Positions 21,153 to 34,869 are shown, counted from the stretch's first letter. The stretch is 64,000 bases of DNA from Hydnum rufescens UP504 (GCA_014904985.1 MU128924.1:145743-209742), one strand, 5' to 3'. Made by a program: numbers and translations. The notes: generated by a model from the sequence alone, not told the origin.

Positions 21153-24042
21153 CTCTTATCTTTGGGCTAGGGGCACCATCTCTACCGTTTGGTCCCACTT
21201 ACTCCCTGTATTTGCGATCCGTATACGCTACCGAGCATTTGCTGCTCTCATCGATCGTCAACCAGGACTACGACGCTCGTCACGGCGTAGAACTCCCAAC
21301 ACGGCTCAAAAATTGGATTCGAGGCTATCCAAACATGATACCCAAACATCAGGCCGATATGGAGAAAAACAGGCCCGGGGTGCGGACATTCCGCGTCGCC
21401 AGTGTGCGTCGCAATGTTCGCCTGTATTCTTCCGATCTTGTGCATACTGCAACCATCTGGGCTGGGGAAGGTCATCTTGAGCGTCGTAAGGAATGGACCC
21501 GTGTCGTGCCCATACCCCACGGCGAATATTCCCAGCCCAAATATACTGACGACTTCAAGAAACGTCTTGACCTTCCTACCTCCTTCGAGCCCAAAATGTA
21601 TAATGATCTCACCTCCAGTCTTCGACCTTCCGAATCCACGTCGAACTTCAGCCTGAATCCGCCCTATTCGTATCGAAACCCTCTGGACGACATCATCGCC
21701 CGATCACATCCCGAACTCACTCCACATTCGACTCTGACGACACCAATCACCAACGAGGATCGGTTTCGAATCTCGCTGATTTGCAGTGGAGTCAGTTCAG
21801 CGAAAGCGGCTTTTCCTCTGATTCCTCAAGTCTCCTTCAGTTTGACCTTGGGGAAAGCGCCAGGAGGAGTGCTAGATCCTCCCAGAAACGAGAAACGATA
21901 TCCTGGAATGATTTTAGTTTGTCTGGCTTCGAACGGGCATCGCAATCCTCGTCCCAAGATTCTCACTCAAGCGAACGGGCGGGGACGCCTATACCGCCTT
22001 CGTCGTCGGATCGTCTATCCGATGCGCTTAAGTTCTCGGTCCCTGTCGATTCTCCCTCCTCTTGGTCTGAGCACACCTCTGATCTCACTCGCAAGTTGAG
22101 AAAACAGCAAAAGGTTCTACCCCCTTTCGGCTGGGATACATCCCCCGTGGCTGGTCGAGAGTGGATCGTGGAAGAAGGGATGATTCAGACATGGTGCGAA
22201 CTGATGCTTGAGTTCCGGTTGGGTGGATTGGGCAGAGGGTACCTTTAGGGAAGCGAACTGGGCATTGGTAAGTATTTTTCATCTTACAGGAATCTGTCTA
22301 ATCCTGACACATGGCGTGACCTGTAGGCAGAATTAAAGGCTTTACCAATCGAACATGCTGATGACAGCTCCGCTCACTCACGTTCCCTTTCAGCGGGATG
22401 GAGGTGATCCTCGAACGTCGTCGCAGTGGTTCCTATTCGAGGAATTTGTTCCTAGGGAATATCGCGAACAACTTCAAAACCCTAAGAAGAAATCAACTTT
22501 GTTCTCGTCGCTAAGCAAGCAGAAGGCCTGGAAGCCTGCTCCCACCCTCAACGGCCAACCATACACTGGCCGGCCGCGGAGTCCGAATCCTAAGGACTTC
22601 GAGTTCGATGCCATGCTCAGGCACTCGGAGAGCAAAACTAAAATTATCAGCTTAAGCTCTCCACCGGCAACCGCAGCAGGTGGGACCAGTCACTCAAGAA
22701 CCCAGGCGATCGGGTTTCGCGACCTACAACCTTCGCCAGTGTTTCCAGTCGAACCATATCGGGTCCATTATACGCTCCCCCTAGAAATGATTCGTTGAGT
22801 ACTAGTTCGCAGCCTCCAATTCCGCGGGCCACGTCGCACCCCAAATCCGTGGCCCCGGTTTCGGCTTTAACTCCTTTGGCACGTCTTCGCGTTGGGAAGC
22901 CAAGGCCGATGGCGGCGGAATGGGATTCGACACTCGAATTTGAGACTCGAACGGAATCGGACACTTCCATAGACTCCCATGATGGCAATATCCCATCTCC
23001 TACACTAAAGAAGGACTCTAGGGGTCGGCCAGTTCATCAGCGACAACGAAGCAAAGACGACGCGTGGGTCGACATCCTTATCCTCGAGTCTAATGGGAAG
23101 AATGCTTCCGGAGAACAGCGTCTCGCGGTGCAACGAGAAGCGCGCAAGTCTAGGTCGAAATCGGATCCAGAGCAAGCTCGGGCGGAGATCCAGCGAGCCA
23201 TGGAGACTGGTGGGAGCTTCATTTCTGGTATGTCAGGCGAGCCGGAGAACGAGAAGGAACCGGCCACTCCTGCCCCCTTCTCCCTAGGATACCATCCATC
23301 CTACGCGGAGGAAGAGGAGGAGGTTATGCGAATCCCCAGGGTCATTCCCCCTGCAATTCATATTCGGTCCCCAACGGTATCGACAGTTGGCGCTGTAGCG
23401 GAACCAGAGAGTCATGATGCACTACGTTCGCAAGGTCTTCATTCCCGATATCTCCAGGACAACTATTCTGAAGAAGATGAAGAATCAACCGTGGGGCATG
23501 ATCATGTCACCACCTGAATATGATGATGAAGTTCCCTTCCCATCTCCCGCAACGTCTTCCCGAGGAGAGCTCACTCCGAGAGCAACAACACGGATGGCTC
23601 TGCCGTCACCACCATCTCTTCCTCGTAACTTGGGATCTACTGAACCCCCGAAGGCAGGGGTCTCCAATTTGATCCAGATATTTCAACAGAAAGAGGAAGC
23701 TGCCGTGACCTTACCACCTCCTAATCCCGAGATCCGTCCTTCTCGACTACCTGTGAGTGTCAAGCCTCCTGCTTCGGCCTTGGAAATTTCTGCTCCTCTC
23801 GAGTTGTTCCAACCAAGACCCTCGGGTATACCCGTGAGCGTCAAACCAGTGACACCCCCTCGAACTGTGTCACCCAACATCACTCCCATTAGATCCCCAG
23901 TGAATCCGCCGACGCCACCCTCACCATACCTGAAATGTTACCCCCTCTCCCCGAATTGCAACCGCGAGTTCCTAGCCCTGCGCGATATGTGCATGGGGCC
24001 CCATTGCACAATGTGCTCGAGGATGATGAAGATGAAGAATAG
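20149..24042 (+). CDS. Msb1/Mug8-like morphogenesis protein (RhoGAP-type fold)
   Basis: The start MPSIFSRSKTSSSTLNLQ opens the gene. After a linker comes STLHEYGYIGSENEVFLGL, then a domain with FLDFSDYLAWRIQEEENNYPP, LKSLFTLFSRFC, LTPQTLATHFGPLIFG and YATEHLLLSSI, which looks like the Msb1/Mug8 (DUF1708) RhoGAP-type domain of fungal polarity proteins acting with Rho/Cdc42 signalling. Long Ser/Pro-rich, probably disordered tails follow and end in LEDDEDEE. Introns 20553-20617 and 20929-20993 (65 nt each) restore the frame, and another lies at about 22269-22326. At least seven single-base frame changes occur (near 20340, 20824, 21760, 22238, 22400, 22790, 23480 and 23925) with no other decay. 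Domain assignment is from motif style, not a search. Confidence 0.65.
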
Positions 24043-24470
24043 AATCTGCATTCCAATCATCACCGCCCCCTGTATCTTCACTTTCCACTTTTCCCCTCGC
24101 AGAGATGCTGCTTTCTTTGTGCGCTCTCATTTCTTCTTTCATTTCTGCTTTATGAGCTCTGTTTATTCTTGATCGGGTATCTTCTTTACGATAGCAGCTA
24201 GGCCTAGTGGCCAATAGCGCGTAGAGTTACTGGTTTTGTACGGTGGGGGTGATGTGTACGGCGGGATGTCGCCCCCCTTGACTCATTCTCTTCAACCCAG
24301 AAGTTATACAATTGTGCCTATTCTTGCTTCTATCTACCCATGGCAAGTGCGTATAGCAATTTTTCGCCGATTCATTAATGTGCTCCTGCAATCCTGTTTT
24401 TTGAATGAAAGAGGCACTCAACGAATGTACCATGAAGCGAGCCAACGAAGTAGATAGATAAAAGAAGAAT
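24043..24470. other. Convergent 3' intergenic region
   Basis: It separates the plus-strand Msb1-like gene from the minus-strand MPC1 gene. It probably holds both 3' untranslated regions; no gene is seen. Confidence 0.6.
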
Positions 24471-25178
24471 CTATTTAGTCGCAGGTTGCTGTACTTTCCC
24501 CGCCGCCTTTGCAACCCCTTCATTGACTGCGGCGACGACGTCACCAGTAGAGTTGAGCTTCTTTTCCCGGCCGCCCATGTACCAGTAATTGATAAACCGC
24601 AGGCCTTGGCCGGATTGGGCGGTGGCATTTGTCGCATGACAGGCAAAGAGGAGATAATTTCGAGGTTGAACGGCCCAAGCTGCAAGAAAGGGTATATTGG
24701 GGAGTGGCTCATCAGTGACAAAGGTCCCGAGATGTCCCAATCCAAATAGATCATTTCACCGAATCGCATGAATACCATCCTGACGCGGGAGGATTGATTC
24801 TTTAAGTACAAATGTCGTCGCCGACACATACATGTTTCGAGACTCACGAATAGGTGGCCATGGCGGTGGTCATTGTACCAGAGATGATTTCTTCATCCTT
24901 GCGGAGATCGGAGAGAGCAGCAAGAGGGAGACCCCAGTTAGCCACCTTTTAATAGAGGGGAAGATCCAAATGAGACAGAATGTAAGTTGATATGTAAGAC
25001 GCTTCCGCAATTTTTTTGGTGGGCACGACGTACTGGGCCCCAGAAATGTGTACCTAGCGAACGCCGCCAGCCCGCAGCTTAGGAATGGGTGTTGAAGGCA
25101 GGCAAAAAGATCACACTTACTGAAGAAATATTCCCTGGCCGCCGGGCTTCTCGCCCATTGCATGAAAGCAGAGGCCAT
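24471..25178 (-). CDS. MPC1: Mitochondrial pyruvate carrier subunit 1
   Basis: Spliced exons give [65 protein letters not shown] and [33 protein letters not shown], matching the MPC1 family closely. MPC1 pairs with MPC2 in the inner mitochondrial membrane to import pyruvate. ATG is at 25176-25178 and TAG at 24471-24473; the short Ala/Lys tail [12 protein letters not shown] is usual for fungal copies. The exon coding MVFMRF is only 20 nt (24760-24779). All five exon joins keep the frame, so the gene looks functional. Confidence 0.9.
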
Positions 25179-26819
25179 AGAGTCTCAAGACAAATTCTCA
25201 AAAGGAATGGGGCGTTGAGTGTGGAGACGCGGTCGGGTAATGCCGAGAGGTTCATTGGCAGAGACTATATGGCAGGCGGTTAGGGTATCAAATAACGGTG
25301 CCACTGGTCTTTACTTACCATGAGAAGAATCCTCCCTTTCCATCTCGAGAAATCATACTCGCTTCAGGTAAGCAATGCCATTTCCATGATCTATTGTCCT
25401 GTCTCCCCCGAGCCACGCTGCCACACCATCTAGGTCATTGGAAATATTCCTAATATTCCTGAAGTGCATGTCTCTAGGCGAGCCGCTGCTCTCCCCTTGT
25501 TCCGTTCTCGCGTCTTTCCTGACTTCAATACCTTCTAGTATCGCGTGCAGGTCTCTCCTTGACCCTAACTGGGCCATTACGATAAGACCCACTAGCTTAG
25601 CGATATCATATCCAACCATCCCCACTACCTACCCCCTTACTTACATCCCAAATGCTGTGTTTTTTTTTCCTCCCGAGTTAGATGTAAACCGTCGTGGGCA
25701 TTTCACATGACGCTCGTGGCGGTCTAGCGGCACCTCACTTCCTGTCCGCCACTCCAGTATGCTGTACTTGTGATATATCCCCTAGTTTTACACCCACGAC
25801 CCACCAGCAAGGAGTAGCGAAATGTCTGGGGTTGGGATGAGGCTGCATCTACGATTCGGGGTCACATGTTCACTGCCACGCTTATTTCTCGTGACAGTTT
25901 GATTTAGGTTTCTTATGCTACGTAAGGAGCACTGCTGAGGAACTGGCTTTAGGACGTACGAAGCTGAGTTTCACATGAATCCAATGAAGATATGTAGAAT
26001 CCGGTCAGGGGCCATGGCCGACGCCTAGGCTGGGTGTAATTCGGGCCAAATCCATTTTTCGGTAAACTCTCTTGGGTTCATAGTCTAAAGTGCCTTACAG
26101 ACTTCCGCCTTCATTTAGGTGAGATCTTCCAGAACATCCCGAGGAGGACCCAAAATTCCAGCGGCATTCGCTCTCCCGTTCGGGGCAGACGTAGGGTTTC
26201 CCGAAAACTATTGTCACGACTCCAAGGGCCCCATCACCTGGTGAGAGCCTCCCCCTTTCTGCATTGCCTCAATTCCAATCCCATTTTCGCGGTCATTGCA
26301 TGTTTAAGACACCATTGCATTTCTGTCAGTTCCTGATGTCTCGGTGGATCGGTGGTCATACCAAATCGCTCTGTCCATTTTAATCCCTACTTGAATGTAT
26401 CAACGCCTTCCATCTCTGAAAAGATTGAAAGATTATTTTGGGCAGATCGTGTCGTTATTGCGGTGGACCACTTGCAGTTCGCCACGATTACGTGACTTGC
26501 ACTGCCACCATTCAGGCTGCTTTTTGAAACACAGCCAAGGCACCGAGGGAAGCTTCCGGGACTCATATGACCCAGTAACTACTAGTTCACCGCTATGTGC
26601 CTTTGGAGTCGCGTTGACATATTCCCTTATTGGTTTATTGGTTTAGAAGACGTAACTGAAGAATTGGTCGATATGCGGTGACCCTAACCGCAAGTACGTC
26701 GGATGGCAGTACCCATCAAAAAGATGGGCGAGTTCTTGGCTCGAGGCCGACGACAAATAGTCTGGGGTCGAACATGATATAAAGGAGGATATTTTCTTTC
26801 GTGGTCACCATTCTCTGCC
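25179..26819. other. Intergenic, no gene recognised
   Basis: The region holds the divergent promoter space between MPC1 and the S53 peptidase. Open frames at 25353-25710 on both strands have no recognisable domain. A TATA-like GATATAAAGG lies at 26776-26785, about 35 bases before the peptidase ATG, and is a plausible promoter element. Confidence 0.55.
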
Positions 26820-29800
26820 ATGTTCTCCAAGGTCTGCGTCGCTCTTCTCGGAATCCCTCTGCTACGGGTCCTTGCTGCACCCCGAGAGCAATTCGGTCCA
26901 CATATCATTCATGAAGAACGCTCGGTGATACCCAATCAATGGGATAGACGACCTATGCTTGACAAGACGAGGATCATCCCTGTTCGCATCAACCTGGCGC
27001 AGAACCTTGAGGGTGCCGAGGATCTCCTGATGGAAGTATCTCATCCCGACAGTCCCAAATATGCCCAACATTATAACGCAGAAGAGGTTGCAGATTTGGT
27101 GCGGTTTTCACAAATGCGGCACCTCGGAGAGGACCTCGCTTACTAGCTTTGATTTATTTATCCACTCTAGTTTGCGCCGACGAAAGAAACCATTGATATC
27201 GTCCTTGACTGGCTCCGATCCGAGGGTCATGATGTTGACCACAGTCACTACAATCATCGGAAAGCTGCCGTCGTAGTCCCTATGCCTATTCACACGGCTG
27301 AAAACCTCCGTATGTATTATAACCTCTTCTGTTAGTCAATTCCCTTTAATATTGGTTTGCAGTACACGCTACCTACGATGCCTATGAACACACCAATGGA
27401 AAGGTGCATATCGCCTGCATGAATTATTCTCTTCCGGAAGCAGTACGACACCATGTAGATTTCGTCCTCCCGACCGTGCACTTTGATGTACACACCACGC
27501 CACATGCCCCTACCCAAGAGGAGAAGCGCGATCCTACCGTTCCCTCCCCGGGCAAACTTAAGGACAAATCACCCGTTTTGCCAAAACAAGGCGCAACCCT
27601 GAGCCCCCAAGCCCTCGCTCCAGCTGGTTCTCTCTCGAAATGCGATCAACAGGCTTGTCTTCCACATTCTCTCGATTATTCCGCAATTCCTCACGTTTTC
27701 ACGTCCTCTAGATTACTCCCGATTGTCTCAGGGCCCTGTACGGCATCAAGGTATGCGTGCATATAGGGATTGGACTATTCCATCCATCGCGCTAACGACT
27801 CCTTGATCGTATTTAGTACACGCAAAAGGCTACGAAAAAGAACAGCTTTGGCATTGGTTTGCAATTTTCTATCACCTTACTTTGAATCCGGCTCACTTCT
27901 CATGGCCTTCATTAGTCGAATACACACCCCAATCATACATACCCGGCGATCTCGATCTTTTTGCTAAACAATACGTTCCTGGCGGGGTTGGACGCCGCCC
28001 CAAGCTGCTTTCGGTTGATGGAGGTTTGTCTCAGACTAGATCAAGCAGTACCCCAGATTAACTGTTGTAATACAGGTCAGATCAGTTCCGCGTCGAAGTC
28101 TTTCGACCTTAATGGAGAGAGCGACCTCGATCTGGAGGTATGATTTTACGTTACTTTCTCATGTAGGGCGGAGCATGATTTGACATTACCCACGTAGTAT
28201 GGAATGGCCTTGACGTTCCCCCTTAGTGTTTCGCTCTATCAAGCTGGTAGGTTGTTTTCAAGCACCTTGTCTATCGGTACCATCACCAAAACTGAACAAT
28301 TTGATGGCTAGGTGACAAAATCTTCGGGGCTTCCTTCAATACTTTGTGAGTGTACATCCCTTTCCTCTTCTCCACACCGCAGTGTGGCTTAGCCAATTTA
28401 GCCTCGACGCCCTCGACAATACGTATTGTGCAGGTACCATATTTAATCTCCCTCCATTATCATATCTTCGTCGCTGAACCCCCTTTACAAAGGTGATGAC
28501 CCAACCCAGGATCCTCACTATCCTGATCCGAACCCAGGTGGTGAGATCCTTGCCTTCGATCTCTATTCGTGAACGTCCCAACTAAATACACACACAGGCT
28601 ACAAGGGGAAAGATTGCGGAAAATACGCCCCTACCAACGTCATCAGGTGTGTTCAATGCCTAGAAGATCCTTCTTTGCATCCTAGCTGATCTCCCTTCCT
28701 TTCACCTTTGTCAGCACCTCTTATGCATACGTAAGTTTGATGTGCAGCACCTTTTGAAAGAGCGACAAATTGACCGGTAATGGCAGAACGAGATAGATTT
28801 GACACCCTCGGTGAGTACCACTAACCGGAGACTGTATGTCGAGATTACTGATTGAGACATCCATAACAGTACGAGAAGCGGCAATGCAATGAATGTATGA
28901 TCCATTGGGTCTCATTCCCGCTATCATATCTTCTTACTGATCTGCTTTCCAGATCTTAAGCTTGGTCTTAGGGGCGTCACGGTCGTGTATTCTAGCGGTG
29001 ATTACGGCGTTGCTGGAAATGGCGGTATGTTGTCGCCGGTCATTGCTTCTGGATATCCTTTTCATGTTGGATTTTTTAGGTAACTGCATCGATGCCTCTG
29101 GACACCTCTCCCCAAGTGGTTTAAGATGTGAGTGCTTAACGTTCTGAATGCTCGTTCCGCTTTCTTAGCGTGTGGACAGTCAATCCCTCATTTCCAAGCA
29201 CATGTCCTTACATTACCAGCATCGTAAGCTTATCTCCAGTAGGCCGTGATTCACACATACTCACCGTTACAAATTTTAGGGTGCAACTCAAATTAAACCT
29301 GGGAATTCGGTGGCTAAACCAGAAGAAGCAGCCCAAACGGGTGAGTTAACTTTTTCGGGAACATTCTTTTTATCTTAACTATTCCCTCTACTTCTTGGGC
29401 CCGTAGTCATATTCAGTGGAGGTGGATTCAGCAACGTATTCCCGATGCCCAGCTATCAGAAAACGGCCATCCAATACTACTACAAACACTTCAAGCCGAG
29501 TTACAGTAGTTCGCAATATAATAATAACCAGAAGGCTCGTGGATTCCCTGACATTAGGCAAGTGACAGAAAGAGATGCCATGTGCCCATTCGATATTGAT
29601 TTTTTGGTTTCACCTACAGCGCGAATGGTGTAAACTGTATGGTGTCTGAACTGTCTTTGTCATTGATTATCATTGAATCACCCCTTTTCTGTAGATGTCG
29701 TTGCGGTAGACGGGGCGTTCTCTCTTGTATATGGAACATCGGCGTCTGCCCCCGTGGTGGGCTCTATCTTCGCCTTAATAAATGATGCCAGACTAGCCCA

Positions 29801-30121
29801 TGGGAAGAAACCTATTGGCTTTGTCAACCCAACTCTGGTAATGTCCCAATTTCCGACTCGTCGCGTACTCTGAAGAAGTCTAACGGGCCATATACTGCAG
29901 TATGCCCATCCGTCAGCGTTCAACGACATTACCTCTGGAAACAATCCCGGATGTTCCACGCAGGGCTTCACTGCTGTAAAAGGATGGGTAAGCCCTCGCA
30001 CTTCTCCTCTATAGGATATGATCCTCAATTATATTTTTGTGGGACCTTGCAGGATCCGGTCACAGGTTTGGGAACACCTTCATTCCCCAAGCTACTCAAG
30101 TTATTCCTGAGCCTCAAGTGA
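26820..30121 (+). CDS. Secreted S53 peptidase (sedolisin / tripeptidyl-peptidase type)
   Basis: A signal peptide (MFSKVCVALLGIPLLRVLAA) is followed by an S53 prodomain (SHPDSPKYAQHYNAEEVADL, HYNHRKAAVVVPMPIHTAE) and the mature enzyme. Catalytic Glu (28117-28119) and Asp (28129-28131) lie in GESDLDLE, the oxyanion Asp in YSSGDYGVAGNGG (29000-29002), and the catalytic Ser in YGTSASAPVVG (29739-29741). The C-terminus DPVTGLGTPSFPKLLKLF carries the calcium-site signature. About a dozen short introns interrupt the gene. Enzymes of this family are acid serine-carboxyl peptidases used by fungi for extracellular protein digestion. All key residues are present, so activity is expected. Confidence 0.9.
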
Positions 30122-30438
30122 GCGTTCGGAGGGAGGTTATAGTGTACTTATTCCGTTTCTACCGCCCCGGACTTTTTCTGCCTTTTTTATTATTCAAATG
30201 ACGCCTGGCTGTAGCCCCATTTACCCCTCATGGACTATTGGAGAAATACATAGTGTCGTATCAGAAAATTACCCAGTCGTCTCTACTAGGTGTGAGTCGG
30301 ATTTCCTGAGTACCAACAGTCTGCAATGTGTAAGGGGGTTTGGGCAGACAGCTAATTACAGACTAGTTTCAGCAACGCTGGTATCAGCACCGGTACAGTA
30401 AAAGGAATCCAATGAGTGAAGTACATGACGTGGGGACA
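30122..30438. other. Convergent 3' intergenic region
   Basis: It lies between the plus-strand peptidase and the minus-strand DUF6533-like gene. No gene is seen. Confidence 0.6.
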
Positions 30439-32103
30439 CTAAAGGGCAATTGATTCAAAGATTGCTGGCTCTTCATCTTCATCTGGTAAATCCTGATACA
30501 ACAATTGTGCAGGGTGAGGCCCCATGATCCAAGTAATCTGAATTGACATTTTGTGCAGACTTACAATAGGAGCAGGGGGCGCACCGATGTCGAACACGCT
30601 GGGCTCGTAATCAGATTCGTAATCGATCTTGACGGCTTCGTGGATTTGCACGCGGATTTCCAGCGGAGGGTCCAACCGGCGACTGGATCGCTTTGCCCGC
30701 GTGGGGTCATCCATAGAGTTCCTTGACGGCCGCCCGCCAAGAACATTTCTATTCCTGGAATCAGGTATGACAGCCCTGGGGCCGGCGCCACGAGCTCCGG
30801 ATACCACGGTGGGCCGCAGATAGGAAGGAGCCCGCTGCACTCCGCTAATGCGGTCCATTTCGTGCCGTTCGGACGGCTGTTGCGTAGAAGCTTGGATCAC
30901 CCGCCAGTCGTGCAAATTGAGAATAATGTGCTCGGACATGATCATCGTCATCGCTTCACCAAAGCCGGCCGCGCAGGACTGTGTGGAAATGGAGCTCGTG
31001 CGAAAAACATACAAGTTGGCGAGGTTGACTAGGGTGAGAACGAAGAAATACGCTGAAGTAACGAGGAGTGTGAGACCGACCAATACAGCTTCGTACCCAG
31101 TTGTCAAATCTAAGACGACTTACACATGCCCTCTTTCAACAATAGACGTGACAAACCCGACATCCTAGTGACCGTCATATGCATGTATCATCATAAAGTA
31201 TAGAGCGAAATGCGACTTACGGTGACAAGGTGGGAGAATTGATTAGGAGGTAGGTGGTGGAGATACCCGTAGTTACCACGTCAAACACTCTATAACCGGA
31301 TACTCAGTTGCGCCTGAATGTTGAGGCAGATGTACAGAAATTCACTTACACAGCAGCGAGGTAATGGAGCCAGGACATCCTGACGATATTGCCACTAGTA
31401 CAATTTTGATACATATCTTGGACCGCTGGTGAAAAAAGTCAGCGTATGTCCATTGCACGGACGGTTGCACCCACGGATTTTCTTGTACACAGTTCCAACG
31501 AGTTCAGGAAGTAAACATGCGATGAATAAGGCACACAACGTCCAGAATACCCAGGGAGACTTTCGGGAGATGGCATAGGTGCGAATAGAAATGATGATTT
31601 GGGAAATGAGCACAGCGAGCACTTTGAAAACGGCGAGATTCATTCTCTCGACAAAGAATCATGGTGTGCCCAGCGTACGTTTTGTCGCGGGCGTAACCAG
31701 ATAATAACGTTGGCAGACTTTGGGCGAAAACCCAGTGCCGAAAAACCCCCAGCTAGAAGCCACAAGACACACTACTGACACATATCGAACTGCGATGAAA
31801 AGAATGCACGCATTACTGCCAGCAAAGAAAAAAATCGTGACTGAAGCGATCAACAGGTGCTGACGTGACTTCGTACCTCATCCGCAGAAAGGAGGGCTGC
31901 GATGCGTACAGACGAAATTCGGCAGGCAATGTAGCCAGATAGCTAAAAGGACCAAAAAGATGGGGCTCAGTAGACGCACGGCTTGCCAAGGAAGCCACCC
32001 TTACTCGTATAAAGCAATTGAAAGGGAGGCCACCCGCAAGTAATGCAGTAATCTGGGAACTAGACGACTCCACGATGTCACGATTAGAGATCGAACTACT
32101 CAT
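30439..32103 (-). CDS. DUF6533-like seven-helix membrane protein (1)
   Basis: Spliced minus-strand exons give LATLPAEFRLYASQPSFLR, ACILFIAVRYVSVVCLVASS-WGFFG, hydrophobic helices including MNLAVFKVLAVLISQIIISI and SPWVFWTLCALFIACLLPEL, and TLLVTSAYFFVLTLVNLANL, followed by the conserved segment EAMTMIMSEHIILNLHDWRV and a polar basic tail. The start MSSSISNRD is at 32101-32103; the last intron joins APPAPI to DLPDEDEEP and TAG is at 30439-30441. The pattern matches the Agaricomycete DUF6533 integral membrane family, whose function is unknown. It is a paralog of 40494-42245, sharing SIVCLVASSWGFFGTGFSP against SIVALVTSNWGFFGKGFSA. Confidence 0.75.
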
Positions 32104-33518
32104 TCGCCCAGCTACCCAGCGAAGCAGCCGTAGGGAAGTCTCGTACAGGAGAGGGAGAGCTTGCACACAATGCTATCATGGCTAGCAGAGTGCTCAAACG
32201 AAAGCACCAGGAAGGCATCGCGAGGGACATGCAAAAGGCTATGAATGGACACAGAAACCTGGCTGCCTGCGAGAATAAATTTCATCGAGTAGGATACTCG
32301 AGATCCAAGACTCCTTAGGGCACACAGAGATTGTTCCGAGACTGAGGAGTTCCTATTTCAAGTACGTAGAGTAGACCTACAATGATTTGTGGGAGAACGT
32401 TTGCACTTGGAGTGCAAACCGCGACAACGGACAACGCGCAACGTGCTACACAGATCCTGCCGATGAATCAAATCAAAATCGGTGGAGTGCTCTGATCGAT
32501 GGAATCCAAGCATGAATATTTACCACTCTTTCAAGTCCCTCCGCAACCCCGCAGGGCCCATCGCACGCTCGGTTGGCTAGGCACGGTCCACTTGCAGTCT
32601 GCTACTGGCTTCTGCCAAGTGTGCGTGAAATGCATTTAAGAAGGGCACGATCGGCACCAAAAGGGAGGAAAGTGAAAAGTGAAATCGAAAACCGACGTCC
32701 CCACTTAGACACTGTTCCCCTTTGGAAGACTGTTTTGCCTGACATCCATGGTGACATGGGACACGCTGTGACAAATGTGACAGTGGCTGCGGCGCCCGGC
32801 AGTTGCACTGGCAGCTGCAACCAGCGGCAATACTGTAACAGCGATGGTCGAGCCGACGCCACACGCGAAAAATTGAGGTCCCTCCTGGTTTGGCTGATCA
32901 ATTTTTTGTTGTTGACATATTGTGATACAATTTCTTCACCCCCCCAAACTTATCCTTTTTGCACTCAATTTCTCATAGTTTTCGTTGAAATGACTCCTGA
33001 GCCGTTTTAATCCTATACCACCCTCTCAACTTGGTTTTTCAGAGCGTTAATCCAGGTTTTTTGCGCTTCCCCCCAAATGTGACAGTTCTTAACTGATTCT
33101 ACGTCTCAGGAACGCAACATGACACTTAGAGTACAGTAATTGAACTTAAAGTGACGCTGGAAATCGGAAAAATTCTGAGGGTTTCTGGGAGTTACTTTAG
33201 TTTCTGTAGATACGGTACGTACTAGTACTATAACTGTTGACAACAGATGAATATTACGATGGAACGCGGTAAGAACGGCGGGAGCATGTGATTGAGAGCG
33301 CCACAGTCGCGGGGCCGAGTCCGGAGCGGTAGGTTTTTGGGGATCCAGGTTAATATTAGCGTCGGGCCGGAGAGATGTTACCTAGTCTGGTTTATTTCCC
33401 CGCACCAGTCCCGTACCCCTCGGGATTCGTTTCCTCACTAGGACTGCTATTATTAGGTGGGATAGTAGAACCGCAATAGAACCACTGTCGGGGCCTTCTA
33501 CGTCCAATACTGTGTGGA
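32104..33518. other. Intergenic, no gene recognised
   Basis: It contains upstream sequence of the DUF6533-like gene and the 3' flank of the monooxygenase. Open frames at 32573-33010 are unlike any family I know. No repeat stands out. Confidence 0.5.
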
Positions 33519-34869
33519 TCAAAAACCTTCCAGAGAGATAGCCTCGGTGTCAGGATCGTAGCCCCACCCCTGAAGGTCCGGCACGGCCAATTCAACGACG
33601 ACAGCCAGTTGATGATGGGGAATGTGAGCCACAGACCCCACTCCCTGTACCCACCCATGATCCTGCCGTGCCTTTCCCTGACCCTCAGCGTGCGCAATAA
33701 AATGGGTCACTCTGGCAGCTCGGCGTTCCTGGTACTCTCGCCGCCAAAGCGCCGTGCTCGGCTTGACGAAGGATGACGATCGTGATTGGTTCGCAAGTGT
33801 TGTGACGATCTTCCCCACGATGACTGCATCCTCAACTCCCATGCCCACCCCCTGGGCAGCGTGAGGAGGCATAGCGTGTGCCGCGTCTCCGACCAACACG
33901 ATCCTCCCCAGAGGACTGAACCAGGCGCGGGGCATGGGATCCAGCCGGTACACCGGCCAGTAGTATATCTTATCCGTACATTCGATGAGCTTAGGAATTG
34001 GCTGGGGGAATGTACCGTAGGTGCCCAAGAGTTCTCCGCGAATGGTCTCTGGCGATGGGTCTTCCTTGCCCGGTGAGGGAGGGAAGGGTGGTGTCCGGGA
34101 GGAAAACCAATGTACATGAGATCTATTGTGCGTGGCGTAGGAGACCGAAAATAGCCCTGCATGGGGCGAGAGGGTACGAATCGAGTGGTGCTTGTCAAGA
34201 GGCGAGAGCACCTAAGCAGGGAGACGCGACGAGGGTACCAAACTATATATCGTCGTCACTCCAGAATATGTAGCTTTCGGGTGTGAGTTGGCTTCGCCAG
34301 AAAGTGAGAAGACCCGAGCACGGGTGAAAGAATGAATGCCATCGCCACCCATGACAAGATCCACATTCGTGGTGTCCCCATCGTTGAACACGACCGTTGC
34401 TCCGGACACCGCCTCGGTTATTCGTACAGCCCGCCTGTCAAATTTGAGCCGCAGACGCCCAGCATCTTCATATACTTTCAAGGCGCGTATGAGGTCGTCC
34501 TAAGAAGGGTGGAAATGGAGACTAATGATGCACAGAGCGAAAAGCATTGTTATAGTCTCACTTGTACGTCGTTCCTTATAACTCGCAGGCCCTCAAACCC
34601 ACCAGCCCAAGGATCCTTATCACCACCATATTTGAACTCGCCAATCCTTTCACCGTATTCATTTTGAACAGTACCCAGGGCGTAGAGCCGCCGTATGCCT
34701 TTGGTGAGACCCTGAGATTGTGCAAGGCGCAGTGGGCATTGGGACTGATATTTAGGGCACCTCCGATTGTTGCTGGAGCGGGTCAGACTTCGAAGACGGT
34801 AACACGAGTTATAGATGATCGTTGGAGGATAGTTAGGGCAGTTAGGGAGCCCACAATACCCAATCCCAT
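33519..34869 (-). CDS. FAD-dependent monooxygenase (salicylate hydroxylase-like), with a stop codon
   Basis: The start MGLGIVGSLTALTILQRS carries the FAD dinucleotide-binding GxGxxG-type motif, then RVTVFEV and a GGALNISPNA segment. LRFDRRAV-like sequence and DLVMGGDGIHS (DG motif) follow at 34212-34481, and GRIVLVGDAAHAMPPHAAQG (GD motif) near 33840-33910. These three motifs define group A flavoprotein monooxygenases, which hydroxylate aromatic or related small molecules with NAD(P)H. Introns lie near 34215 and 34500. A TGA stop at 34783-34785 follows VFEV where the duplicate copy at 36106-36108 reads Arg, so as written the connected gene is broken near residue 29. Confidence 0.78.

Noticed and set aside
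32573..33010. 145-codon plus-strand frame
   Set aside because: No recognisable domain; overlapping frames of similar length exist on the other strand.
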